A DNA stretch of 58,604 nucleotides from DATNPH01 sp036703315. Its GTDB lineage: Bacteria; Cyanobacteriota; Cyanobacteriia; Cyanobacteriales; Coleofasciculaceae. Location of the stretch: contig DATNPH010000149.1 of assembly GCA_036703315.1 (NCBI GenBank), forward strand, positions 1-58,604, given 5' to 3'. A program made the position numbers and the translations under genes. The notes below the pieces were generated by a model. It saw nothing but the letters and a program-made list of their open reading frames with translations. It had not been told where the DNA came from and did not search any database. Shown here piece by piece: positions 52,367-58,604 of this stretch; positions within the stretch are counted from its first letter, which is position 1; each line of letters opens with the position of its first letter.

Positions 52367-52721
52367 AATAAGCAAGTGGGTATAACTTAAACCACTCTTC
52401 CCTCAGTATGTGAGGAAGCACCGTGAAAAAGTAGCCATCTGGCCCAGTCAGGGTAACATCTTGGGATAAATAGCTCTGCCCTTACTTCCTCTAACTGGGT
52501 TATTTCATCAGCCATCTGTCTCCCAACCTCTCATGCCAGCCATTATTAAGAGGAGTTTAGGGACTTTCATCTCGCAACAAAATACAATTTTGTATCAGCC
52601 TATTTTCATTGAATGTAGAAAAAAACACAGTTTCTTTATAAACAAAAAATTTGTTTTTTTTACAGCCAACCCGAATATCGTGAGGTTAAGATAGACTGGT
52701 TTATCTTAAGCGGTAGGTCAT
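52367..52721. other. Gap of 355 bases
   Basis: No gene was found. A T/A-rich stretch near 52610-52660 and the dyad at 52686-52709 suggest promoter and operator sequence for the next gene. Loosely repeated words (ccagtcagggtaac, taactgggttat) may form a weak structure near 52455-52500. Confidence 0.4.
52686..52709. promoter_or_regulatory. Dyad upstream of the PH-like membrane protein
   Basis: Perfect 8-bp arms ttaagata (52686-52693) and tatcttaa (52702-52709) with an 8-base loop, 12 bases before ATG 52722. It is placed for an operator or a leader hairpin and overlaps the expected ribosome-site region. Confidence 0.4.
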
Positions 52722-53147
52722 ATGGCTTTGGGTTCAGGAGAACAAGATCTGCTTAGCAATAAGTTTGGATCAATCTCAAATAAACGAGTTATATTCTTCA
52801 GCAATACAGGTTTATTTAGTGATGTAGCCAAAGAAGAGATTCCTATTAATGAAATTGTTTCAGTTCGCTTTTATAAGCAAAAAACTTTCGTTCCCTGGAT
52901 TGCCGGTGGTCTTGGGCTATTACTGTCTCTTGTTATTTATGTTTTGATTTCTGGTATCTTAATTGTTAAGATAATTAGCCTGGTAGTTTTAGCCTTGGCT
53001 AGTTGGATTGCTTTCATTGGTCTTTCAGGTATGCCAACAGTAGCAATTACTACAGCTGGAGGTAAAGTCATTCAATCTAGTGGTTGGCCGAATAATAGAA
53101 ATGAAGCTAAAGCGTTCGCGTTAGTGCTGCGTGAGCAAATAAAGTAA
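52722..53147 (+). CDS. Small two-helix membrane protein, PH-like
   Basis: A 141-residue protein. The N-terminal part (KFGSISNKRVIFFSNTG, EEIPINEIVSVRFYKQK) looks like the start of a bacterial PH-like domain of the kind that begins with a SNKRV strand. Two membrane helices follow (WIAGGLGLLLSLVIYVLISG and IISLVVLALASWIAFIGL). The C-terminal TVAITTAGGKVIQSSGWP resumes the beta domain. Function unknown. The start is ATG 52722, with GGTAGG upstream. Confidence 0.65.
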   Translation: MALGSGEQDLLSNKFGSISNKRVIFFSNTGLFSDVAKEEIPINEIVSVRFYKQKTFVPWIAGGLGLLLSLVIYVLISGILIVKIISLVVLALASWIAFIGLSGMPTVAITTAGGKVIQSSGWPNNRNEAKAFALVLREQIK

Positions 53148-53421
53148 GAGCGAGTAGCTTTTCTTTAACGGGTTATATAGCTGGTTTGTTTAATTATTGA
53201 AAATTAAAGGCACTTTTATAGTATTAACTAGATTTTGGCATCGACCTGCACCGATGCCTTACGCAATTGTACGGGTGTCATCCTGAACATCGCTCTAAAC
53301 AATCAGCGTATTTTCGGTTATGTAGACATCGGCATCTGTTTATCCTGGCTTAAGAGTGTAGAACCGTGAAATAACGGTTTAAATCTTCTGCCATGTTCTT
53401 TCAGGTTGCTATCTACCAATC

Positions 53422-54885
53422 ATGAACACTTGTGAAACAACATCCTGGAACGATGTTCGTGCTGCTTTTAAAAACATCTGGGGATATGATGATTTCCGAC
53501 CACCTCAAGGCGAGATTGTTCGCAGCCTACTTGAAAAGCGGGATGCGCTGATTGTATTGCCTACAGGTGGGGGAAAGTCAATTTGTTTTCAACTTCCAGC
53601 ACTACTGCAAACAGGATTAACGTTGGTGGTTTCGCCCTTAGTGGCATTAATGGAAAATCAAGTGCAGGAATTACGCCAGCTGAAGTTACCCGCGGCTTTG
53701 TTGCACAGTGAATTACCAGCGTTCGAACGGAAGAAAACTCTACAAGCTTTGGAACGGCAGCAGTTACGATTACTCTATTTGTCACCGGAAACACTACTAA
53801 GTGCGCCAGTATGGGAACGATTGTGTCAGCCGCAGCTCAAGATTAATGGGCTAGTCCTTGATGAAGCGCATTGCCTAGTGCAGTGGGGGGATACGTTTCG
53901 ACCGGCTTATCGGCGACTGGGTGCAGTACGACCCGCTTTACTTAAGTGTAAGCCAGTAGGGACAAAAATTGCGATCGCCGCCTTCACTGCAACAGCTGAC
54001 CCCAGCGCCCAGCAAACCATCCGAAACACCTTGCAACTGCAACAGCCACAAGTCTTTTTAATCAGTCCGTTTCGGCAAAATCTCAACCTCAAGGTTCAAA
54101 CAGTTTGGGCTCCCAGAGGACGCCGCCAAAAGTTATTGAAGTTTATCCAGGCAAGACTACAACAAAGCGGATTAGTCTACGTTCGTTCCCGAGGCGAGAG
54201 TGAACAGTTAGCTCAGTGGCTAGGTTCGTTGGGGTACGCAACAGCAGCTTATCATGCTGGATTGAGTCCAGAGGAGCGCCGCGAAATTGAAGCTAGTTGG
54301 CTGAGCGGGAAAAGTCAGTTTGTGGTATGTACTTGTGCCTTTGGCATGGGCATCAACAAACCTGATGTACGCTGGGTTGTGCATTTTCAGCCCCCTCAAC
54401 TGTTATCAGAGTATATTCAGGAAGTCGGTCGAGGGGGACGAGATGGTAAACATTCGGATGCCCTGACGTTGGTATGTGAACCAACGGGGTGGTTGTATCC
54501 AGATGATAAGCAACGACGCCAGTTTTTTGTGGATAAATTGCGATCGCAATACCAAGACGCCCAGCAGTTAGTGAAGAAATTGCCACCTCAGGGGGAAGTC
54601 GCAACAGTAGCAAAGCAATACGGCGACGGTGCTATTGCTCTCGCCCTCCTCCACAGTGCTGGTCAACTGGAATGGCAAGACCCGTTTCATTATCGCAAAC
54701 ACCCGTCAGGAGAATCTCGCACACTCGCTCAGCTGAGTGCTACCCAAGTGCAGGTGCACAACCAGATGACTCAATACCTGGCTACCCGCGAGTGTCGCTG
54801 GCAATTTTTGTTAAAGGCGTTTGGCTTCACCAAGGAAGCTGCTGGGTTTCGATGTGGTCAGTGTGACAATTGTTTGAAACGGTGA
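53422..54885 (+). CDS. recQ: RecQ-family DNA helicase
   Basis: A 487-residue ATP-dependent 3'-5' helicase for repair and recombination. Motif I is VLPTGGGKSICFQLPA. DEAHC follows (motif II), then AFTATA (III), YHAGLSPEERREI, CTCAFGMGINKPDVRWVVHF (V) and YIQEVGRGGRDG (VI). The C-terminal zinc knuckle is CRWQ...FRCGQCDNC. It ends after this RQC-zinc region and lacks an HRDC domain, as do several short cyanobacterial RecQs. ATG 53422 is used. A half-copy of a ttacgca repeat lies upstream near 53260. Confidence 0.9.
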   Translation: MNTCETTSWNDVRAAFKNIWGYDDFRPPQGEIVRSLLEKRDALIVLPTGGGKSICFQLPALLQTGLTLVVSPLVALMENQVQELRQLKLPAALLHSELPAFERKKTLQALERQQLRLLYLSPETLLSAPVWERLCQPQLKINGLVLDEAHCLVQWGDTFRPAYRRLGAVRPALLKCKPVGTKIAIAAFTATADPSAQQTIRNTLQLQQPQVFLISPFRQNLNLKVQTVWAPRGRRQKLLKFIQARLQQSGLVYVRSRGESEQLAQWLGSLGYATAAYHAGLSPEERREIEASWLSGKSQFVVCTCAFGMGINKPDVRWVVHFQPPQLLSEYIQEVGRGGRDGKHSDALTLVCEPTGWLYPDDKQRRQFFVDKLRSQYQDAQQLVKKLPPQGEVATVAKQYGDGAIALALLHSAGQLEWQDPFHYRKHPSGESRTLAQLSATQVQVHNQMTQYLATRECRWQFLLKAFGFTKEAAGFRCGQCDNCLKR

Positions 54886-55023
54886 GTAGTGCAAACAGCA
54901 TCTTCAGCAACAGTCAGAGTGAATAACTGGCAACACAAAACAACAAGATTGAAGTACAACCTAAATATATAAAAGTTTAAATTCAAGACTGGATTGAACA
55001 GTGGCTGCTGGTAGAAAAGCAAA

Positions 55024-55893
55024 ATGAGCCAAACAAACAATCATGATATGCGACGGGACTTTGCCAGCCGCGACGAATTCGTTGCCTACGTCCGTGAGCA
55101 ATTTCCAACGGCAGCAGACGCCGGAGACCACATCAGTGAAACAGTAGGGGGACGAAAAGCAGCAGAAGCAGCACTAGAAAAAGTAGACTCAGCCCAGTAT
55201 GCAAAATCACGCAATTTCCTGAATGGGAAAGTAACGCGCCTTTCTCCTTATATCCGTTATGGAGTTTTGAGTCTGGCAGAAGTGCGCGATTTCGTACTGA
55301 GTAAAGTGCAAAACCAAGAGGATGCCGAGAAGTTAATTCAGGAACTCGGTTGGCGGGACTACTGGCAACGGCTGTATGCCGAAAAAGGTGACGCCATCTG
55401 GAAAGACCAAGAAGAATACAAAACAGGCTATGCTGCCGAAGTGTATACGGCTGAGTTACCCCCTGATGTAGAACAGGGAACAACTGGAATGGTTTGCATT
55501 GATAGCTTTAGCCGAGACTTACGAGAAATAGGCTACCTGCACAACCACGCAAGAATGTGGATGGCAGCTTACTTGGTGCATTGGCGGCATCTCCGTTGGC
55601 AGGTGGGTGCAAGGTGGTTTTTAGAACATCTCCTCGATGGTGACCCAGCTAGTAATAACCTCTCTTGGCAGTGGGTTGCCAGCACCTTCAGCCACAAACC
55701 GTATTTCTTCAACCGTGAGAATCTGGAAAAATACACAAAGAGCGTATATTGTCAAGAGTGCCCGCTCTATGGCAAGTGTGACTTCGAGGGCAGCTATGAG
55801 CAGCTAGAGCAACGGTTATTTCCAAAAGCGGAGTCATTCGATCGCAGTGGTGGGAGCAAGAGTTTTGAGCGCCCAAAGAAGCGGCGGCGGTAG
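55024..55893 (+). CDS. Photolyase/cryptochrome-like FAD-binding domain, stand-alone
   Basis: A 289-residue protein made only of the FAD-binding half of the photolyase/cryptochrome superfamily. RLSPYIRYGVLS and ELGWRDYWQRLY are substrate/FAD-loop motifs. GYLHNHARMWMAAYLVHW, LLDGDPASNNLSWQWVAST and KPYFFN are the characteristic core. It lacks the N-terminal alpha/beta antenna domain. A YCQECPLYGKC Cys cluster near the C-terminus recalls the Fe-S cluster of prokaryotic (6-4) photolyases, although a fourth Cys is not obvious. A separate gene (56550-56978) looks like the missing domain. The start is ATG 55024. It lies 138 bases after recQ. Confidence 0.85.
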   Translation: MSQTNNHDMRRDFASRDEFVAYVREQFPTAADAGDHISETVGGRKAAEAALEKVDSAQYAKSRNFLNGKVTRLSPYIRYGVLSLAEVRDFVLSKVQNQEDAEKLIQELGWRDYWQRLYAEKGDAIWKDQEEYKTGYAAEVYTAELPPDVEQGTTGMVCIDSFSRDLREIGYLHNHARMWMAAYLVHWRHLRWQVGARWFLEHLLDGDPASNNLSWQWVASTFSHKPYFFNRENLEKYTKSVYCQECPLYGKCDFEGSYEQLEQRLFPKAESFDRSGGSKSFERPKKRRR

Positions 55894-55993
55894 GAAATGT
55901 TAGAAGCGGGTTGATCGACCATTGACCATTCGCTATCGGGATAGAGATAAACTTGCCCATACACACTTTTGAAACACACAAGCCGTACCAGCG

Positions 55994-56518
55994 ATGAAGT
56001 CATTGATCGATGAGCCATTTAGCTGGAAAACAACTCTCTCATTTTTGAGCCTTGCTACCCTAATCATTTTGCTGATGGGTTGGCTCATGATGAGTGATGC
56101 CTTACCCTTCAAGCTGGTTATAGATTACAGTGACTCAAACGCCAACTTTATCCGATTTTGGTTGGTGGTAGCGCTGTTGATTGGAGTACTATTTCCCTTG
56201 ATTGGGTTCTTTGTCTGGATACGCGATCGCCAGTCTCGGAAAGTGCTTGGTTTCTACTTGTTGGTTTTAATCATTCAGATTGTGACTGAGCGGGTTTTAA
56301 GTAGAGTTTTGTTTCCCAGCATTGTTGCGATCGTGGGAACAATCTACACCGCTTTTCGGGTTTGGCAGCTATGGCAGGGTCAACAGCTAATCGCTACAGT
56401 TGCTCAACTTGGTACAGCTAGCCGCACGATTCTGAGAGGGTTGTTGTGGCTCATGCTAATTTTTTGGTTTAGCAACATCATCATGCTCTCGGTAGTAGCT
56501 TGGCCTAGTATTTTGTAG
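55994..56518 (+). CDS. Multi-pass membrane protein of unknown function
   Basis: A 174-residue protein with four or five membrane helices (LSFLSLATLIILLMGWLMM, FWLVVALLIGVLFPLIGFFVW, LGFYLLVLIIQIVTERVL, LLWLMLIFWFSNIIML). No family recognised. It lies between the two photolyase-like genes: 100 bases after the FAD domain gene and 31 bases before the N-domain gene. That position suggests co-transcription, not a shared function. The start is ATG 55994. Confidence 0.6.
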   Translation: MKSLIDEPFSWKTTLSFLSLATLIILLMGWLMMSDALPFKLVIDYSDSNANFIRFWLVVALLIGVLFPLIGFFVWIRDRQSRKVLGFYLLVLIIQIVTERVLSRVLFPSIVAIVGTIYTAFRVWQLWQGQQLIATVAQLGTASRTILRGLLWLMLIFWFSNIIMLSVVAWPSIL

Positions 56519-56549
56519 CACCACTGAAATTTGAAACATAGCTAAATCG

Positions 56550-56978
56550 ATGGAAAAACCGATTGTTTGGGTACATGGTGATTGTCTTAGTCCTAAAAAT
56601 CCAGCGCTGCAAGAATATCCCAACGCTCCAGCGATTTGGGTTTGGGATGATGCTCTGTTAGAGGAATGGCAAATTAGTCTGAAACGAATTGTTTTTATCT
56701 ATGAGTGTTTGCTAGAGTTGCCTGTGACGATTCGGCGTGGAGATGTGGCGGCAGAAGTGATCGCCTTTGCGAAGGAACACGGTGCTGATGGTGTGGCGAC
56801 GGTGGAAAGTCCTAGTCCCCGATTTGAGGCGATTTGTGATCGCATTGAAGACACTCTCTCTGTAGAAATTGAAGTGTGGTCGCCTGAGCCTTTTGTAGAC
56901 TACGAGGGCTATATTGACCTCAAGCGCTTCTCTCGCTACTGGCGTGTAGCGCAGCAGTATGTATTTGAGCAGAAATAG
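56550..56978 (+). CDS. Photolyase N-terminal domain-like protein, stand-alone
   Basis: A 142-residue protein. The pattern resembles the alpha/beta (antenna-binding) domain of DNA photolyases: PIVWVHGDCLSP, AIWVWDDALLEEWQISLKRI, then LPVTIRRGDVAAEVIAFAKE, GADGVATVESPSPRFEAI and a closing IEVWSPEPFVD. It stops where a photolyase would continue into its FAD domain. That domain is encoded by a separate gene 660 bases upstream, so the pair may be a split photolyase. This rests on pattern recognition and needs a profile search. The start is ATG 56550. Confidence 0.7.
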   Translation: MEKPIVWVHGDCLSPKNPALQEYPNAPAIWVWDDALLEEWQISLKRIVFIYECLLELPVTIRRGDVAAEVIAFAKEHGADGVATVESPSPRFEAICDRIEDTLSVEIEVWSPEPFVDYEGYIDLKRFSRYWRVAQQYVFEQK

Positions 56979-57240
56979 TTTGGTGAACAATAAAAGCGTC
57001 AAGAGTGCGATCGCGATAGCAAAGCGCTGCTGCATAGCGCAGATCGCCTTTGTGTGGGCAGCAGCAACCCCTGTTCAAGCTGTTCCTGACTCAGTGTCGG
57101 TTGAGCAGCAGGTCAAGGATGTGGTGTCACATCTAGTTGGGGTAATGGATACATCAGCACAAGCCGTAGCAAACCCTGGTGCTCCAAATGTCCGCATGAC
57201 CACTTGCCAAGTGAAAGTGGAGACAGCTAACACCCATTAG
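56959..57240 (+). pseudogene. Truncated exported protein, possibly CpeT-like
   Basis: The frame encodes 93 residues from ATG 56959 or 85 from GTG 56983, the latter avoiding overlap with the previous gene. A signal-like segment (IAQIAFVWAAATPVQA) precedes VKDVVSHLVGVMDTSAQAVAN and NVRMTTCQVKVE, which resembles the start of CpeT/CpcT-type proteins (usually about 200 residues). The frame ends exactly where a MITE begins: the last G of its TAG stop is the first base of the terminal repeat. I infer truncation by that insertion. The family assignment is tentative. Confidence 0.5.
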
Positions 57241-57393
57241 TGTCAACTTAAGCCCTGGCGACTGGAAGTCGCGGCTAAATAAACGAAGTCCGCCTACGCG
57301 GACTAACCCAAAATCAAGACGCTTGAACCCGCGTAGGCGGGTTTTGTCTGTGTAGCTGCGGTTTCAACCGCCCAATCAACGTTAAGTTGACAC
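57240..57393. mobile_element. 154-bp MITE with 12-bp terminal repeats
   Basis: Perfect ends gtgtcaacttaa (57240-57251) and ttaagttgacac (57382-57393). Inside are nested palindromes (cgactggaagtcg; ccgcctacgcgg with ccgcgtaggcgg), resembling a repeat widespread in cyanobacteria. There is no coding capacity. From 57394 to 57644 only AT-rich leader sequence is seen. Confidence 0.7.
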
Positions 57394-57644
57394 CGATGAG
57401 GTACGACCCGCTACGCCTGATGTGAGAGCGATCGCGTATATATAACCCGTTTTGATGTACCGATGCACTGCTTGACAGTAAGCACTATTTTTTTGTCAAT
57501 GCGTTCGTCGATTCGATGTTAATCTGGACACTTAGTAAGGATATAATTTGATGTTCAGAATTGGTATGACAGGAAGTATTTGCAGTATAAAAGCTCAATT
57601 GGTTCTGTTGTCTCTAGAACCCGTCATCTCTAACCTGGAAATTT

Positions 57645-58067
57645 ATGGGAAATTTTTTTGATACATCTATTGAGCTAGAAATCAAAACGTATGACATAGA
57701 CTTTGCGGGTGTTGTCAGTAATATTGTTTATGTTAGATGGTTAGAGGATTTGCGCCTAGCCATGCTTGCTAAACACTATCCACTCAATGATCAGGTCAAT
57801 CAAGGGTTAGTGCCTGCTATTCTTCAGACACGAATTGATTACAAGAAGGCTCTTAGCCTTTTTGATCGTGTCCATGGCCGCTGTTGGGTTTCTGATATTC
57901 AAAAAATTAAAGTAGTCATTAATTTTAAAATACTTCATAACCAAGAAGTCGCCGCCTTTGCAGAGCAGACAGCTTTGTTTGTAGGACTTACTCGGAAGCG
58001 TCCTGTTCCTGTTCCTGATGACCTAAAAGCTAAGTATGAAACTTGGTTGACTAATAACACTCAGTAG
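57645..58067 (+). CDS. 4HBT-family acyl thioesterase
   Basis: A 140-residue hotdog-fold protein. The pattern YDIDFAGVVSNIVYVRWLEDLR is the 4HBT active-site segment, with an Asp at the usual DxxGxVxxxxYxxW position. Members such as YbgC and DHNA-CoA hydrolase release acyl or aryl groups from CoA or ACP. The substrate is undetermined. The length is normal and it is cytoplasmic. The start is ATG 57645. Confidence 0.82.
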   Translation: MGNFFDTSIELEIKTYDIDFAGVVSNIVYVRWLEDLRLAMLAKHYPLNDQVNQGLVPAILQTRIDYKKALSLFDRVHGRCWVSDIQKIKVVINFKILHNQEVAAFAEQTALFVGLTRKRPVPVPDDLKAKYETWLTNNTQ

Positions 58068-58217
58068 CTCGAAAACTTTTGTCCGATAGTCTCAGAATGT
58101 GGGCTTGAGTAGTGCTTTGTTTCTCAAAAAAGCTAACTCTACTTTTGGGTTCTCTATGTCTGACTCAAGCGATGTAAGGGAGTAATAAGCATTCTGTAGC
58201 TTTTAGGGATAAATGTT

Positions 58218-58400
58218 TTATTTCGTTGGAGGCACAGTTCTCTGTGAGACGATAGATGCAGCTTGATAGAGAATGCCATTAACAATCTCTCGCTTTGTCC
58301 AATTGGACGGTCGTGTCCGCTTCTTTTTCGGTACCATCTGGAGAAGCAGGGGTTCAAAGATTTTCCATTGTTCATCGGTCAAGTCGCTGGAATACGCCAT
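58218..58400 (-). pseudogene. IS5-like transposase N-terminal remnant
   Basis: The minus-strand frame starts MAYSSDLTDEQWKIFEPLLL then MVPKKKRTRPSNWTKREIVN and GILYQ, the standard N-terminus of cyanobacterial IS5-type transposases (DUF4096). After GILYQ the sequence diverges (AASIVSQRTV) and stops. Only about 45 of roughly 270 residues of a normal transposase are recognisable, so this is a dead remnant. Confidence 0.8.
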
Positions 58401-58475
58401 AAGGATTGGATTCAAGAGGTGTGAGTACCTTAATCCCTAACTGTAAAGATGTCAAATGGGTTCTATAAAGGAAGT

Positions 58476-58546
58476 GGCGTACCCATCCAGTAGGTACGCC
58501 GCATTTCCTAGTCACAGTAGAGGCGTTTGTGCCGAACGTCTCTACT
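58476..58546 (-). terminator. Hairpins downstream of the edge gene
   Basis: Two dyads lie just past the stop codon on the minus strand: agtagaggcgtt/aacgtctctact (58516-58546, one mismatch) and ggcgtacc/ggtacgcc (58476-58483 with 58493-58500). They could terminate the gene entering from the right edge. Confidence 0.45.
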
Positions 58547-58604
58547 TCCAACCAGCACGATCCATTATCTTGAGTGCGTCTGGATTGTTCTTACCGAACA
58601 CAGC
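58542..58604 (-). CDS. C-terminal tail of an unidentified gene (cut by window)
   Basis: The last 20 codons of a minus-strand frame read AVFGKNNPDALKIMDRAGWK and end at a TAG. The composition is protein-like, and the frame runs off the right edge. No family was identified from so short a tail. Confidence 0.4.
   Translation of the reverse strand, partial: AVFGKNNPDALKIMDRAGWK

Noticed and set aside
1..58604. tRNA or rRNA genes
   Set aside because: Scanning for T-loop words and rRNA-like stretches on both strands gave none. A tRNAscan or Infernal run would be decisive.

Overview
The window comes from a cyanobacterial chromosome. The octamer GCGATCGC (HIP1) and near-matches occur throughout. 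The gene content also fits: a cyanobacterial inorganic pyrophosphatase, sucrose-phosphate phosphatase, a LabA-type NYN protein, a GH57/GlgA glucan cluster, TVP38 with a mercuric-reductase-like flavoprotein, and a truncated gene that looks like the CpeT/CpcT family. The large gaps, many short palindromic repeats and transposase remnants suggest a large-genome, probably filamentous, species. I cannot name it from sequence alone. I found no rRNA genes and recognised no tRNA by eye.

Layout. 1-3.5 kb: a broken gene at the edge, a secreted protein with four Cys-pair repeats, and a gamma-glutamylcyclotransferase-like protein. 3.6-4.6 kb: cysteine synthase. 5.1-12.6 kb: a glucan island with two GH13 enzymes, glycogen synthase and a GH57 enzyme, plus a 38-bp direct-repeat pair. 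12.7-17.1 kb: an IS4-like transposase remnant, an FAD monooxygenase and an AT-rich secreted beta-helix protein. 17.1-18.7 kb: ruvA and sucrose-phosphatase. 19.0-22.3 kb: a tightly packed AlkB-like oxygenase / YcaO / TfuA operon. 22.6-26 kb: PhoD phosphatase, an unknown gene with a strikingly structured leader, and a lipoprotein. 26.0-27.9 kb: a repeat island with a RAYT transposase flanked by REP palindromes, a 153-bp MITE, and a frameshifted MazF module bounded by 29-bp direct repeats. 27.9-32.7 kb: rRNA methyltransferase, purT, YdcF-like and an alpha/beta hydrolase. 33.3-38.1 kb: a three-gene operon of two different dynamin-like GTPases around a small membrane protein. 38.2-42.1 kb: a disulfide flavoprotein with TVP38, a small protein and a DUF362 protein. 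42.4-47.5 kb: a small membrane protein, a MITE, a triplicated tandem repeat, pyrophosphatase, a metallo-beta-lactamase-fold protein that has lost metal ligands, a sulfurtransferase and a LabA-like NYN protein. 47.5-52.4 kb: leuA, a polytopic membrane protein and a methyltransferase. 52.7-58.1 kb: a membrane protein, RecQ, a photolyase-like FAD domain and a photolyase-like N-terminal domain encoded as separate genes, a gene truncated at a MITE, and a thioesterase. The right edge has an IS5-like remnant and the tail of an unidentified gene.

The best candidates for undescribed biology are the AlkB/YcaO/TfuA operon, which could make a thioamide-type modification on an unknown substrate; the paired dynamin operon, which could be a membrane-remodelling or defence system; and the split photolyase/cryptochrome-like pair. 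Functions in these three are inferred from family membership and gene context.
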